64,000 nt of DNA from Dyadobacter sp. 50-39 (GCA_001898145.1 MKSR01000041.1:1-64000), one strand, 5' to 3'; positions 25,698-34,348 are shown, numbered from the stretch's first letter. The notes: a model not told the origin generated them from the letters alone. Made by a program: numbers and translations.

Positions 25698-26075
25698 ATG
25701 AAAAACCTGACCACCGGCGTCTGCATTATTTTCACAATGCTGCTATTTGCCGGCAATGCACTCGCTCAGCAAAACCGGCTCGCCGACATACCTGCCGAAC
25801 AGCGGGCACAATTACAGACCCAACGGATGAAAGAAACACTCCATCTGGATTCGGCGCAGGCCGAAAAAGTGTCTGCGATCAATTTAAGTTACGCCCGTAA
25901 AATGGATCCAATTATTGCGGGCAGCGGTAGTAAACTCTCTAAACTGAGAGCGTTTCAGCAGGTAAACGCTGCCAAGGAAAAAGAACTGCAAATGGTGCTG
26001 AGCCAGCAGCAGTTCAGGCAATTCAAACAGCAACAACAGGAAATGAAGCAGGAAATAAAAAAACGCAAATCATAA
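25698..26075 (+). CDS. Small periplasmic Spy/CpxP-like protein
   Basis: From ATG 25698 a 125-residue exported protein with signal peptide MKNLTTGVCIIFTMLLFAGN and ALAQ cleavage. The mature part is all helix and rich in Q, K and E (LDSAQAEKVSAINLSYARKM; SQQQFRQFKQQQQEMKQEIK), as in the Spy/CpxP-like envelope-stress and metal-responsive proteins; the exact LTxxQ motifs are not clear. It reads divergently from the LytTR two-component genes and is the most probable regulated target. The serine hydrolase follows eight bases after its stop. Confidence 0.65.
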   Translation: MKNLTTGVCIIFTMLLFAGNALAQQNRLADIPAEQRAQLQTQRMKETLHLDSAQAEKVSAINLSYARKMDPIIAGSGSKLSKLRAFQQVNAAKEKELQMVLSQQQFRQFKQQQQEMKQEIKKRKS

Positions 26076-26082
26076 AGACGAC

Positions 26083-27132
26083 ATGAAGAACGTATTCAGG
26101 TTCCTGACGGCTTGCACTCTCCTATTCTGCTCCTGTCACACCGATCAAGTCTCCCCGGAGACACCCCCGGCTTACAATTTTGACACAGTAGACAAATTCC
26201 TGGAAGCACACCTTGCCGACTACAACGATCAGGTGATCGTGCTGGTTTCTCAAAATGGTAAGCTGATTTACAAAAAGGGGTTTGGCCTGGACGAACACAC
26301 CAGTAAACCGATCGCATCGGCCACCAAATGGCTTTCCGCGGCCGTCATACTGAGCCTTGTCGATGAAGGCAAACTGTCCCTTTCCGACAGTATCGGCAAG
26401 TTCCTGCCGATATTTACTGCCCGCCAAAAAGGACATGTGACCATCCGGCAGCTGTTTGCGCATACAGCAGGATTCGGAGGCGACTCGCCTCAAAAGTACG
26501 AGTACAAGCGGCTGATGTCGCTCGCCGAGGCGGTGGATTCCATTGCCCTGTATACGCCGCTGGTAAGCATCGCCGGCACCCAATTCGACTATGGCAGCGC
26601 CGGAATGCAGATCGGCGGAAGGGTTGCTGAAATCGTGTCAGGCAAAAAATGGCAGGATTTGTTTGAGCAGCGCGTTGCCCAGCCTTGCGGGATGACGGCC
26701 GAATATCGTTCCGTTCGCAATCCGATCATCGCAGGCGGTGTGCACACCACCGCTGCCGACTACCTGAAATTCCTGGAAATGCTGGTTAACCATGGTACCA
26801 GTAACGGGCATCGGGTGCTCAGTGAAAACGCGATCGAGGCCATGTTTAGTGACCAGACAGAAAATGCAAAAATCACCGGGACACCCTATCCTACCAATCC
26901 TTTCTCACCAACGCCCCAGAGACCGGTCCGTTACGGAGTCGGCAACTGGCTCGATGTAGTCGATGTCGATGGCCGTGTATTGGAAAGCAGCAGTCCCGGG
27001 CTGTTTGGCACGCACCCCTGACAGGATTCAAAGCATCAAATCGCAGGTATTATTTTCACCCAGACTACGCCCAGACAGAGTACTAGGACCAGCCTGGAAA
27101 TCCGCAAAATGATCAGGGATATTGTGGAATGA
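26083..27132 (+). pseudogene. Serine hydrolase (beta-lactamase-fold lipoprotein), interrupted by one in-frame TGA
   Basis: The lipoprotein signal (TLLFCSC) is followed by a class C beta-lactamase/transpeptidase-like fold: S-x-x-K in ASATKWL (Ser79, Lys82), Y-x-S in FDYGSAGM and a late SPGLFGTHP. The first stop is TGA at 27019-27021. The same frame then continues with clean coding sequence for 36 more codons (DSKHQIAGIIFTQTT ... MIRDIVE) to TGA at 27130. The family has Trp after SPGLFGTHP, so a TGG-to-TGA change explains the stop. The product would lack its last beta strand and helix. Sequencing error or readthrough are alternatives. Confidence 0.8.
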
Positions 27133-27195
27133 ACGCTTGTTGCTAACCGTTTACACCTGCTTGCATAGAAAACAAGTCCGCCTCGGAGCCTTTGT

Positions 27196-27246
27196 GCAGC
27201 TATGTGACTCTGGTCACACAGCTGCACTAGCAATTTTGTAAATTTG
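27196..27246 (+). promoter_or_regulatory. Crp/Fnr-type operator and -7 box of the regulator gene
   Basis: TGTGA-CTCTGG-TCACA at 27203-27218 matches the Crp/Fnr consensus exactly. It sits inside a 30-base near-perfect palindrome (27196-27225, one mismatch between arms). After 20 bases comes TAAATTTG (27239-27246), an exact TAnnTTTG box. The gene starts 25 bases further on. The layout suggests autoregulation. Confidence 0.75.
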
Positions 27247-27271
27247 CTGCATTCCCAATGATCTCATAAAC

Positions 27272-27925
27272 ATGAACCTACAAACCGAGCAAGCTGCAAT
27301 AAGCCAATTCCTGCAAACCCATTTTAGCCAATTTGACCCGGAGCTGGCCAAAAAGCTTGCCCAACACAGCATCTTGCGGGAATTTGAAAGTGATGAACAG
27401 TTAATGCGACCGGGGCAATATTTTAAATCCACGATGCTGATCGTGGAGGGAGGTGTAAAGCTATACCGGGAAGACCATGATGGCAATGAGTTTTTTATTT
27501 ACCAGCTAGGCCCCGGCAATGCCTGCGCATTATCAATGATCTGCGCGACAAAAAAAGAACAGAGCCAGATCTCGGCCAGGGCAGTAGAGCCCACCAGAGC
27601 AATACTGGTCCCGATCGCATTGATGGATGAGCTGATGACAGGCTATAAAAGCTGGTACTATTTCGTATTGGAAACCTACCGGTCCCGGTTTGAAGAACTT
27701 CTGTTGGTTGTAGACAGTATTGCTTTTAGAAGCATGGACGAAAGGCTGGAATTTTACCTTAAAAACCAGCAGAAACTCCTGAACAATGATGAGATAGCAA
27801 TCACCCACCAACAAATTGCAACCGATCTGAATTCATCCAGGGAGGTTGTATCCCGCCTGCTAAAAAAGATGGAACAAAGAGGAATGCTCCGGCTTGGCAG
27901 AAACACGATCAAAATAATCAAGTGA
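27272..27925 (+). CDS. Crp/Fnr-family transcriptional regulator of the sulfur island
   Basis: 217 residues: an N-terminal cyclic-nucleotide-like sensor barrel (FESDEQLMRPGQYFKSTMLI, EGGVKLYREDHDGNEFFIYQ), a long dimerisation helix, and a C-terminal winged helix (ITHQQIATDLNSSREVVSRL). The N-terminal cysteines of FNR-type iron-sulfur sensors are absent; two cysteines in GNACALSMICAT lie within the barrel and could react with persulfides, which is an inference. It is the first gene before the persulfide dioxygenase operon, and its own promoter and three nearby promoters carry similar operators, so it is the probable local regulator. Confidence 0.9.
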   Translation: MNLQTEQAAISQFLQTHFSQFDPELAKKLAQHSILREFESDEQLMRPGQYFKSTMLIVEGGVKLYREDHDGNEFFIYQLGPGNACALSMICATKKEQSQISARAVEPTRAILVPIALMDELMTGYKSWYYFVLETYRSRFEELLLVVDSIAFRSMDERLEFYLKNQQKLLNNDEIAITHQQIATDLNSSREVVSRLLKKMEQRGMLRLGRNTIKIIK

Positions 27926-28130
27926 GGACAATTCGCATCTGTAACCGCAACGGGAAATACCAGCACCGGATCGGCCCTATTTGGGTGACGGCAAAAGCGG
28001 GCCGATGTGCAATCACGTGTCCAGCGACATGTCCAAAGCCCTATACAAACGCTAGAATAGCAAGCTGATTAACAGCACGTTCCAAATCCCAAGATCTATC
28101 CGATTTACTTTATCTGGAAATTTGCCCTTA

Positions 28131-28175
28131 CGTGACAAATATCACTGACGGGCTCGCCTCCCATTCCGAAATTTG
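28131..28175 (+). promoter_or_regulatory. Crp/Fnr-type operator and -7 box of the persulfide operon
   Basis: CGTGA-CAAATA-TCACT at 28131-28146 is followed after 21 bases by GAAATTTG (28168-28175), which differs from TAnnTTTG only in its first base. The ATG of the dioxygenase lies 34 bases downstream. From 27926 to 28130 the leader holds one 8-bp stem (ATCGGCCC at 27970 with GGGCCGAT at 27999) but no gene. Confidence 0.7.
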
Positions 28176-28209
28176 TATCATTCTTTAAGAAAAACAAACA
28201 AGGAAGGTT

Positions 28210-29631
28210 ATGCGAATCGAACAAATCTATACAGGCTGTCTGGCACAGGGCGCCTATTACATTGAAAGCAACGGTGAGGCAGTAGTTATCGACCCCCTTC
28301 GCGAGGTCGAACCGTATATCAAACGGGCCCAAAAAGACGGGGCAAAAATCAGGTATGTTCTTGAAACGCACTTTCACGCTGATTTTGTCTCCGGCCACAT
28401 TGACTTGGCTGAAAAAACGGGCGCGCAAATCATATTTGGCCCCACCGCCAAGCCGGGATTCCCAGCCCATGTTGCACAGGATGGTGAAGTGCTGAAAGTA
28501 GGTAGTGCTACAATCAAAGTGCTGCACACCCCAGGGCATACGATGGAGAGTACCTGCTTTCTTCTTTCCGATGAAAATGGAAAGGATATCGGGCTTTTTA
28601 CCGGCGATACTCTATTTATCGGGGATGTCGGCCGTCCGGACCTGGCGCAAAAGGTCGTGGCAGACCTTACCCAGGATAAACTGGCCCGGCATCTGTACCA
28701 TTCACTGCGCAACAAGATCATGCCGCTTTCCGATGATATCATTGTCTATCCGGCCCACGGCGCAGGCAGCGCCTGTGGTAAAAATATGAGCAAAGAGACA
28801 ACCGATACACTAGGCAATCAGAAACTGTTCAATTATGCGCTGCGCGCGGATATGACCGAGCAGGAGTTTGTGAAAGAAGTAACTGACGGACTGATGCCTC
28901 CGCCTGCATACTTCCCCGAAAACGTAATGATGAACATCAAGGGGTACGAAAGCATCGATACGGTACTCGAACGTGGAAACGCAGCGCTCGATCCCGATGC
29001 CTTTGAAGCCGCCGCCAATGAAACCGGCGCGCTACTGCTGGATACCCGTGATGCCGGCGTCTTTGCCCAGGGATTTATACCCAATTCGATCAATATAGGG
29101 ATTGATGGCAGTTTTGCCCCTTGGGTTGGTGCGATGATTCCCGATATCAAACAGAAAATACTGGTCATTGCCGACCAGGGCAGAGAAGAAGAGGTCGTAA
29201 CCAGACTGGCAAGGGTCGGCTACGATTACACAATCGGTCATCTCAAAGGCGGTTTTCAGGCCTGGAAAAAGGCAGGAAAGGAAACAGATCGTATAGAATC
29301 GGTAACGGCCATCGAAATGGCCGAGCGTCTCAAAAAGGTCCCTTCCCTGATCGTGCTTGATGTACGCAAGGCAAGTGAGCACTTTTCCGAGCATGTGATC
29401 GGTTCCGAAAATATACCGCTGGATTACCTGAATGACCACCTGGCTGAGATCGGCAAAGATAAAACCTATCTGGTCCACTGCGCCGGAGGGTACCGTTCGA
29501 TGATTTTCAATTCTATCCTCAAATCAAGGGGATACGACAATCTGATCGACGTTCAGGGAGGCTTTAAAGCCATTAAAGAATCAGGACTTGTGCCGGTAAG
29601 CAATTACGTATGCCCGAGTACCATGTTGTAG
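28210..29631 (+). CDS. Persulfide dioxygenase-rhodanese fusion (CstB-like)
   Basis: 473 residues in three domains. The N-terminal metallo-beta-lactamase domain (about 1-250) has the persulfide-dioxygenase motif ETHFHADFVSGHIDLA (His54, His56, Asp58) plus HTPGHTMES and TGDTLFIGDVGRPDL; non-haem iron would oxidise persulfides to sulfite. A first rhodanese-like domain (about 255-355) lacks the catalytic cysteine: the loop reads ADQGREEEV. The second (about 360-470) keeps it in VHCAGGYRS. This layout is that of CstB, which releases thiosulfate from persulfide and sulfite. It is the first gene of a seven-gene run and is preceded by a Crp/Fnr-type operator. Confidence 0.93.
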   Translation: MRIEQIYTGCLAQGAYYIESNGEAVVIDPLREVEPYIKRAQKDGAKIRYVLETHFHADFVSGHIDLAEKTGAQIIFGPTAKPGFPAHVAQDGEVLKVGSATIKVLHTPGHTMESTCFLLSDENGKDIGLFTGDTLFIGDVGRPDLAQKVVADLTQDKLARHLYHSLRNKIMPLSDDIIVYPAHGAGSACGKNMSKETTDTLGNQKLFNYALRADMTEQEFVKEVTDGLMPPPAYFPENVMMNIKGYESIDTVLERGNAALDPDAFEAAANETGALLLDTRDAGVFAQGFIPNSINIGIDGSFAPWVGAMIPDIKQKILVIADQGREEEVVTRLARVGYDYTIGHLKGGFQAWKKAGKETDRIESVTAIEMAERLKKVPSLIVLDVRKASEHFSEHVIGSENIPLDYLNDHLAEIGKDKTYLVHCAGGYRSMIFNSILKSRGYDNLIDVQGGFKAIKESGLVPVSNYVCPSTML

Positions 29632-29668
29632 ATACTGGGTATCTCTATCAAAAGAAAAAAATAAACTT

Positions 29669-29974
29669 ATGGGAATCTTATCATCATTATTCGGATCAAA
29701 AAGTTTGGATTACAAAACCCTTGTTCAGCAAGGGGCACTTGTTGTCGATGTTCGCTCTGCTCAGGAGTTTGCGGCAGGGCATATTCCAGGGAGCATCAAC
29801 ATTCCCCTGGATCAGATCAATGCAAAGGCGGATATGCTGCTCAAAAAAGGCAAACCGGTAATTACATGCTGCCGGAGTGGCTCAAGGAGCGGCATGGCCG
29901 AAGGCATGTTGAGATCTGCCGGCATAGACGCCTACAACGGAGGCGCATGGGAGAGCCTCAAACAGAAAATGTAA
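29669..29974 (+). CDS. Single-domain rhodanese (sulfurtransferase)
   Basis: 101 residues forming one rhodanese domain: [20 protein letters not shown], then the active loop [14 protein letters not shown] with the catalytic cysteine (the second of the pair by alignment). It probably carries sulfane sulfur between the persulfide dioxygenase and downstream acceptors in the cytoplasm. No signal peptide is present. It starts 37 bases after the fusion enzyme and ends 16 bases before the first transporter half. Confidence 0.9.
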   Translation: MGILSSLFGSKSLDYKTLVQQGALVVDVRSAQEFAAGHIPGSINIPLDQINAKADMLLKKGKPVITCCRSGSRSGMAEGMLRSAGIDAYNGGAWESLKQKM

Positions 29975-29990
29975 ACTACGAAACATTGAC

Positions 29991-30554
29991 ATGCTGGATA
30001 TAATCAAGCAACCGTGGCCCTGGTATGTAGCAGGGCCACTTATCGGCCTGACTGTGCCCGCCCTGCTCATTCTCGGCAACAAGTCATTTGGGATATCCTC
30101 TTCATTGAGGCATGCCTGCGCCGCGTGCATGCCGGCCAAAATTCCCTTTTTTCAATATGAATGGAAAAAAGAAACCTGGAACTTGGTATTCGTGCTGGGA
30201 ATATTTTTGGGAGGAATGGTTGCCTCCCACTTTCTGGCCAATCCCGCGCCAATCAAGGTAAATGAAACCCTGGCAAAAGAGCTGGCAGCTTACGGCATAA
30301 CGGACTTTTCGGCAATGGTACCCCTTGACATTGTGAGCTGGGAAAAACTATTCACGGTTTCTGGCGTGATCATGATGGTTGGCGGAGGCTTTCTGGTAGG
30401 ATTTGGGGCTCGCTACGCCGGAGGATGTACGAGCGGGCATGCCATTATGGGGCTGTCCACATTACAATGGCCATCTCTGGTAGCTACAATCTGTTTTATG
30501 ATTGGAGGATTTGTGATGGCTAACTGGATATTGCCAATCATTCTCAATTTGTAA
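29991..30554 (+). CDS. YeeE/YedE-family sulfur-compound transporter half
   Basis: 187 residues with about four to five membrane helices ([58 protein letters not shown]). The diagnostic loop [13 protein letters not shown] holds the cysteine that handles thiosulfate in YeeE. Full-length YeeE has two such halves; here the second half is a separate gene at 31180, with a methyltransferase gene between them. The two products would pair to form the channel. N-terminal cysteines ([10 protein letters not shown]) may add a sulfur relay. Confidence 0.88.
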   Translation: MLDIIKQPWPWYVAGPLIGLTVPALLILGNKSFGISSSLRHACAACMPAKIPFFQYEWKKETWNLVFVLGIFLGGMVASHFLANPAPIKVNETLAKELAAYGITDFSAMVPLDIVSWEKLFTVSGVIMMVGGGFLVGFGARYAGGCTSGHAIMGLSTLQWPSLVATICFMIGGFVMANWILPIILNL

Positions 30555-30555
30555 T

Positions 30556-31179
30556 ATGATAGATGACACATTAAGAACACATTGGGAGGATGTATATAGA
30601 ACCAAACAATCCGACCAAATGAGCTGGACGCAGCCCAGGCCAGACACTTCCCTGACCTTGATAGACGCCTTGCAACTCGATAAAAACGAGCCCATCATTG
30701 ACGTTGGTGGCGGAGAAAGCAGGCTGGTTGACTACTTGTTACAAGAGGGCTTTACAGATATTACCGTTCTGGATATCTCACAAAGGGCGATCGATCGTGC
30801 AAAGGCCCGACTAGGCCCGTTATCAGACCGGGTAACCTGGATTGTCATCAACGTTCTGGATTTTATTCCATCGCGAGCCTATCGGGTTTGGCATGACAGA
30901 GCTACATTTCATTTTTTGACTGGTAAGCACGACATCGAAAAGTATGTCGGAATCGTTGAAAAATCCGTCATTGGAGGAGACCTGATACTGGGTACTTTCT
31001 CGATGGATGGTCCGGTAAAATGCAGTGGATTGCCCGTTAAACAATACGATCGGAGCTCGATTCAGCAAGTTTTCGGCCAAAGTTTCCGGTTGGCCACAAG
31101 CGCTCACGTAGATCACATAACTCCATTCGGTACCAGTCAGAGCTTTATATTTTCAAATCTCAAAAAAAAGCCGCAATAA
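30556..31179 (+). CDS. Class I SAM-dependent methyltransferase in the sulfur operon
   Basis: 207 residues with the Rossmann methyltransferase core: HWEDVYRTKQSDQMSWTQ at the start, motif I PIIDVGGGESRLVD, the acidic ribose-binding end ITVLDISQRAID, and DRATFHFLTGK in the position of motif IV. It begins one base after the first transporter gene stops and ends immediately before the second one, so it is firmly embedded in the operon. Possible roles are methylation of sulfide, a thiol or another small sulfur acceptor; the substrate cannot be read. Similar methyltransferases occur near other thiol- and metalloid-handling genes. Confidence 0.85.
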   Translation: MIDDTLRTHWEDVYRTKQSDQMSWTQPRPDTSLTLIDALQLDKNEPIIDVGGGESRLVDYLLQEGFTDITVLDISQRAIDRAKARLGPLSDRVTWIVINVLDFIPSRAYRVWHDRATFHFLTGKHDIEKYVGIVEKSVIGGDLILGTFSMDGPVKCSGLPVKQYDRSSIQQVFGQSFRLATSAHVDHITPFGTSQSFIFSNLKKKPQ

Positions 31180-31689
31180 ATGAGCAATTCGACATCTGAA
31201 ATAACCAAAGAGAAGGAACACCAGGTCCGCGCAACTGATGCGATGTGCATCAATGAAAGCAAGCAAAGTCACCAATGGTATTACAACTTCAAATATCTGA
31301 TTGTAGGTGTGTTGTTCGGCATTGTGTTTGTCAAAGCCGAAGTAATCAGCTGGTTCAGGATCCAGGAGATGTTCCGCATTCAGTCTTTCCACATGTACGG
31401 GATCATCGGCAGCGCAGTGCTGATAGGAGCGCTCTCTGTTTGGCTCATCAAGACCTTTAAAATCAAGACCATACATGGAGAAGAAATTACTTTCTCTGAT
31501 AAAAAATTCAACAGAGGACAAATTTATGGCGGGCTGACATTTGGACTGGGCTGGGGACTTACCGGCGCTTGTCCGGGACCCTTATTCGCCCAAATTGGTG
31601 TAGGAGCCACGGTGGTAATCGTGACCCTACTGAGCGCCATCGCCGGGACATGGGTATACGGGCGTTTCCGGGAGCAGTTGCCCCACTGA
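31180..31689 (+). CDS. YeeE/YedE-family (DUF6691-like) transporter half
   Basis: 169 residues. A 45-residue cytoplasmic N-terminus precedes about four membrane helices (LIVGVLFGIVFVKAEVI; MYGIIGSAVLIGALSVWLI; GATVVIVTLLSAIAGTWVY). The signature GLGWGLTGACPGPLFAQIG carries the family cysteine. It is the complementary half to the protein encoded at 29991. The ATG directly follows the methyltransferase stop, consistent with coupled translation. Confidence 0.87.
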   Translation: MSNSTSEITKEKEHQVRATDAMCINESKQSHQWYYNFKYLIVGVLFGIVFVKAEVISWFRIQEMFRIQSFHMYGIIGSAVLIGALSVWLIKTFKIKTIHGEEITFSDKKFNRGQIYGGLTFGLGWGLTGACPGPLFAQIGVGATVVIVTLLSAIAGTWVYGRFREQLPH

Positions 31690-31788
31690 CATTAACACTG
31701 AGGGGATGGGATATCAAATTAAATAAACCCGTCTCCCCTGACATTTTCAATCCATTTGGTAATCTTGTGACGAAAACTTCATTCAGTG

Positions 31789-31974
31789 ATGAAAAAAGCC
31801 TCAATCTTATATTCTTTTGCGGGCGTAGCGATCGGGGCAGTCCTGGGGTATTTATACTACCACTTCATTGGCTGCTCCTCGGGTACATGCCCCATTACTT
31901 CAAACCCTGCCAGCTCAACCGTGTATGGCGCTGTGATGGGCGGATTGTTGATCGGTTCAATAGCCAGAAAATAG
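31789..31974 (+). CDS. DUF6132-like small membrane protein with a CxxxxC motif
   Basis: From ATG 31789 a 61-residue protein with two short helices flanking the loop GCSSGTCPITSNP, which is the recognisable feature of this family. The two cysteines five residues apart suggest thiol or persulfide binding at the membrane; this is inferred. It lies within the sulfur operon between the transporter half and the sulfide:quinone reductase. A GTG three bases upstream is an alternative start. Confidence 0.8.
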   Translation: MKKASILYSFAGVAIGAVLGYLYYHFIGCSSGTCPITSNPASSTVYGAVMGGLLIGSIARK

Positions 31975-32037
31975 TCCGTAGCGTCATGGAAGGTTTCTGG
32001 AATGAAAGGTAGTCCCGTGAAGAATACATATACGGGA

Positions 32038-32054
32038 CCAGGCCCAACGCCTGG
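32038..32054 (+). other. Hairpin before the sulfide:quinone reductase gene
   Basis: CCAGGC and GCCTGG are separated by five bases; a further stem (GTCCCGT near 32012 with ACGGGAC near 32032) lies just before. There is no T-run, so a terminator is unlikely. Possible roles are mRNA processing or tuning of expression inside the operon. Confidence 0.35.
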
Positions 32055-32077
32055 TTCAAACACCAGTTGAATCTTAA

Positions 32078-33234
32078 ATGAAAAGCCATTGTCAAATATT
32101 AATAATCGGCGGCGCGGCAGGCATTATGACCGCCGCACAGTTAAAAGCCAGCAGGCGTTCGCTGGAAGTGGCCATCATAGAACCGTCCGCGTCTCACTGG
32201 CACCAACCTGCCTGGACGTTGGTCGGGGCGGGAAGCTATGACTTTGAGGAAACGAGAAGAAATGAAGCATCTTTGATTCCCTATGGCGCAGACTGGATTC
32301 AGAACCGGGTTACGGGGATATTCCCGTACCATAATGAGGTACAAACCACGCAATCGGGCTTTATACCCTATGATTACCTTATTGTCTCACCAGGGCTCCA
32401 GATAAACTCCGATGCCCTTCCCCAGCTAAAACAGGCTTTACTGACGGAGTCGATTTGCAGCAACTACATCGATCCTCAGAAAACCTGGGACGTTTTACAC
32501 AAATTCAAAGGGGGAAATGCATTATTTACCTTGCCTTCCACCCCTATTAAATGTGGTGGCGCGCCGCAGAAAATCATGTACCTCGCCGACGATCATTTTC
32601 GGAAAAGCGGCGTAAGAGGCAACACTAACGTTATTTTCGCCACTCCCGGGACCGTCATATTCGGAACGAAGAAGTTTGCCAACACACTGACCAAGGTGAT
32701 CAAAAGAAAAGATATCATTACCAGGTTCTTCTATGCTCCTGCCAGCATCGATCCCCTGAAAAGGAAGTCCGGTTCAGATACACCGGCCCTGAGGAATGGA
32801 AAGGCATCCCGGCCATCAACGAAAAGATGGGTCTGGATAAGCTGGTTACCGTGCCTTATGATATGCTGCACCTGGCGCCGCCGCAATCAGCCCCGGATTT
32901 TATCAGGGAATCGGTACTCGCTGTCGAGAATGGGGCCAATCAGGGTTGGCTGGATGTAAATATTCATTCCTTACAGCACAACCGCTTCCCGAATGTATAC
33001 GGTCTGGGTGATGTTGCCGCCCTGCCGACGGCTAAAACGGGGGCGGCTATCAGAAAACAAGCTCCGGTGGTAGTGTCCCATATTTTGTCGGAGCTGGGAG
33101 AAAAGTCCCAGCCGCAAATGTACCATGGCTATTCGTCGTGCCCCCTGGTAACGGGCTATGGCAAAATGCTGCTGGCCGAATTCAAATATGGCAACGAGCC
33201 TGGCAGCGATCCCTTCTTGAGATGTCACCGTTAA
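32078..33234 (+). pseudogene. Sulfide:quinone oxidoreductase, broken by a 1-base frameshift
   Basis: The FAD-dependent enzyme oxidises sulfide and passes electrons to quinone, yielding persulfide for the dioxygenase. Frame 1 (from 32078) has the FAD motif ILIIGGAAGIMTAAQLK and Cys in TPIKCGGAPQK. It goes out of frame at an AAAA run (32759-32762). The correct continuation lies in the next frame (VRFRYTGPEEWKG, VPYDMLHLAPPQSAPDF, GLGDVAALPTAKTGAAIRKQ, YSSCPLVTGYGK) to a stop at 33234. Adding one A at the run restores a full-length protein of about 385 residues. The change is either real inactivation, a slip in sequencing, or recoding. Confidence 0.88.
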
Positions 33235-33235
33235 A

Positions 33236-33268
33236 ATAATCCAGCAGGTTGCTGACCTGCCGGATTAT
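33236..33268 (-). terminator. Terminator between the convergent SQR and DsrE genes
   Basis: ATAATCC-x-GCAGGT pairs with ACCTGC-x-GGATTAT across five bases. The minus strand continues with T-rich sequence, so it fits best as the DsrE gene terminator and may act in both directions. Confidence 0.65.
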
Positions 33269-33335
33269 GCTTTGATGGACTTTGCTATCGTCCCATGTCG
33301 GCTTGATGATTGCTTTACACATTTTCGAAAAAAGA

Positions 33336-33791
33336 TCAGGGATGTATGTAAGCCCAGCCCTCGGCCTGGCGTATGATCAGCTCACCGTTGGCGCTGGGCG
33401 CAAATGAAACAAACGGCCACAGCTGGTCTTTGCCAATCTTTCTTTCCCGTAAGGTATTTTCGCATTGGACCAGTATTACCCCCTTATCCAGTAATGCCCT
33501 AAGTTCAGCTTCATAAGGGCCGTTGTTCGTGTAAAGCGCCACCCCGCCTCCATGCACGATCAACTCTATCTGTAACTTCCCTTTCAGGCGCGGATCATCC
33601 AGCGCGTTCTGGATGTTTTTCAGCGTCGCCTTTATTTTCTTCTCCTCCTCGGAATTAAGCTGATAAATCGCTCTGTACATCTTTTTTGTTGCCTGGGCAC
33701 CGTTGAATGTCAAAGGATCGGCCTTCTGTGCAATAGTTTTACACGAGAACGCCATCATCGTGGCCAGGCATGCGAGTCTGAATACTTTCAT
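33336..33791 (-). CDS. DsrE-family periplasmic protein
   Basis: From ATG 33791 a 151-residue exported protein with a signal peptide (MKVFRLACLATMMAFSCKTI) and a DsrE/DsrF-like alpha/beta domain (KLQIELIVHGGGVALY; LRALLDKGVILVQCENTLRE; RQAEGWAYIHP). The cysteine in VQCENTL is in the place of the sulfur-carrying cysteine of the family. It probably binds or relays sulfane sulfur outside the cytoplasm. A TTG start 60 bases upstream would put the Crp-type operator inside the gene and lose the clean signal peptide, so I rejected it. It has its own operator facing minus. Confidence 0.88.
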   Translation of the reverse strand: MKVFRLACLATMMAFSCKTIAQKADPLTFNGAQATKKMYRAIYQLNSEEEKKIKATLKNIQNALDDPRLKGKLQIELIVHGGGVALYTNNGPYEAELRALLDKGVILVQCENTLRERKIGKDQLWPFVSFAPSANGELIIRQAEGWAYIHP

Positions 33792-33814
33792 TTTGTCTGA
33801 TTGGTTTAAAGCCG

Positions 33815-33859
33815 CCAACTTATCCAAAAGCTGTATCACGCTTTGTGACAATTGTTACA
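33815..33859 (-). promoter_or_regulatory. Crp/Fnr-type operator and -7 box of the DsrE gene
   Basis: TGTGA-CAATTG-TTACA at 33844-33859 (read on the plus strand) lies 21 bases before TAAGTTGG (minus strand, 33822-33815), one mismatch from TAnnTTTG. The start codon is 23 bases beyond that box. Spacing equals that of the operators at 28131 and 34349. Confidence 0.65.
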
Positions 33860-33894
33860 TAACAGCGGGGATAACATGGTTAATTTTGCCAACG

Positions 33895-34193
33895 ATGATA
33901 AGAAAGACAAATCATATCCCCACTTATAATATTTGCAACCTAAATGGCCAGCAGGACACAGTCAAGGACATCACCGTTTATGACCTTCAATATTTTCTGG
34001 GCATCCGGATATGATTTTCCCTCACCGGCATTCGTTTTATCAGCTGTTATATATTTCGTCCGGTGCGGGGCGCCATGTCATTGATTTTGAGCAGTACGAT
34101 GTAGAACAAGGTTCCATCTATTTTCTTGCTCCCCGGCAAGTCCACCAATGGCTTTTTGATCATTCAACTCAAGGCTCTGGACGACCGTTTTGA
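33895..34193 (+). pseudogene. AraC-family regulator remnant
   Basis: An ATG at 33895 opens a frame resembling the N-terminus of AraC-type regulators (MIRKTNHIPTYNICNLNGQQ, ITVYDLQYFLGIR), which stops at 34014. The sequence resumes in another frame with FPHRHSFYQLLYISSGAGRH and GSIYFLAPRQVHQWLFD, the cupin-like sensor, and then stops at 34193. The two C-terminal helix-turn-helix motifs are missing altogether. At least one frameshift and a deletion separate it from a working gene. It may once have regulated the neighbouring exporter or DsrE genes. Confidence 0.7.
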
Positions 34194-34348
34194 TGCTTAG
34201 CAAAAGTGAGAATCTCAGAAAGCAAACCACAGTACTGGACAGCAAATACCTACTCATCAAAGGGTTATACTAAACAAAATAATCACACTAAACGCAGTAT
34301 AGCGATTTGAGGAAAAACAAACCTAGAAACAACGATGTAATGATCATA

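Noticed and set aside
32755-32770. Programmed frameshifting as the explanation for the split sulfide:quinone reductase
   Set aside because: The site reads CTG AAA AGG and lacks the A-AAA-AAG heptamer seen in the IS3 elements; a plain indel is simpler.
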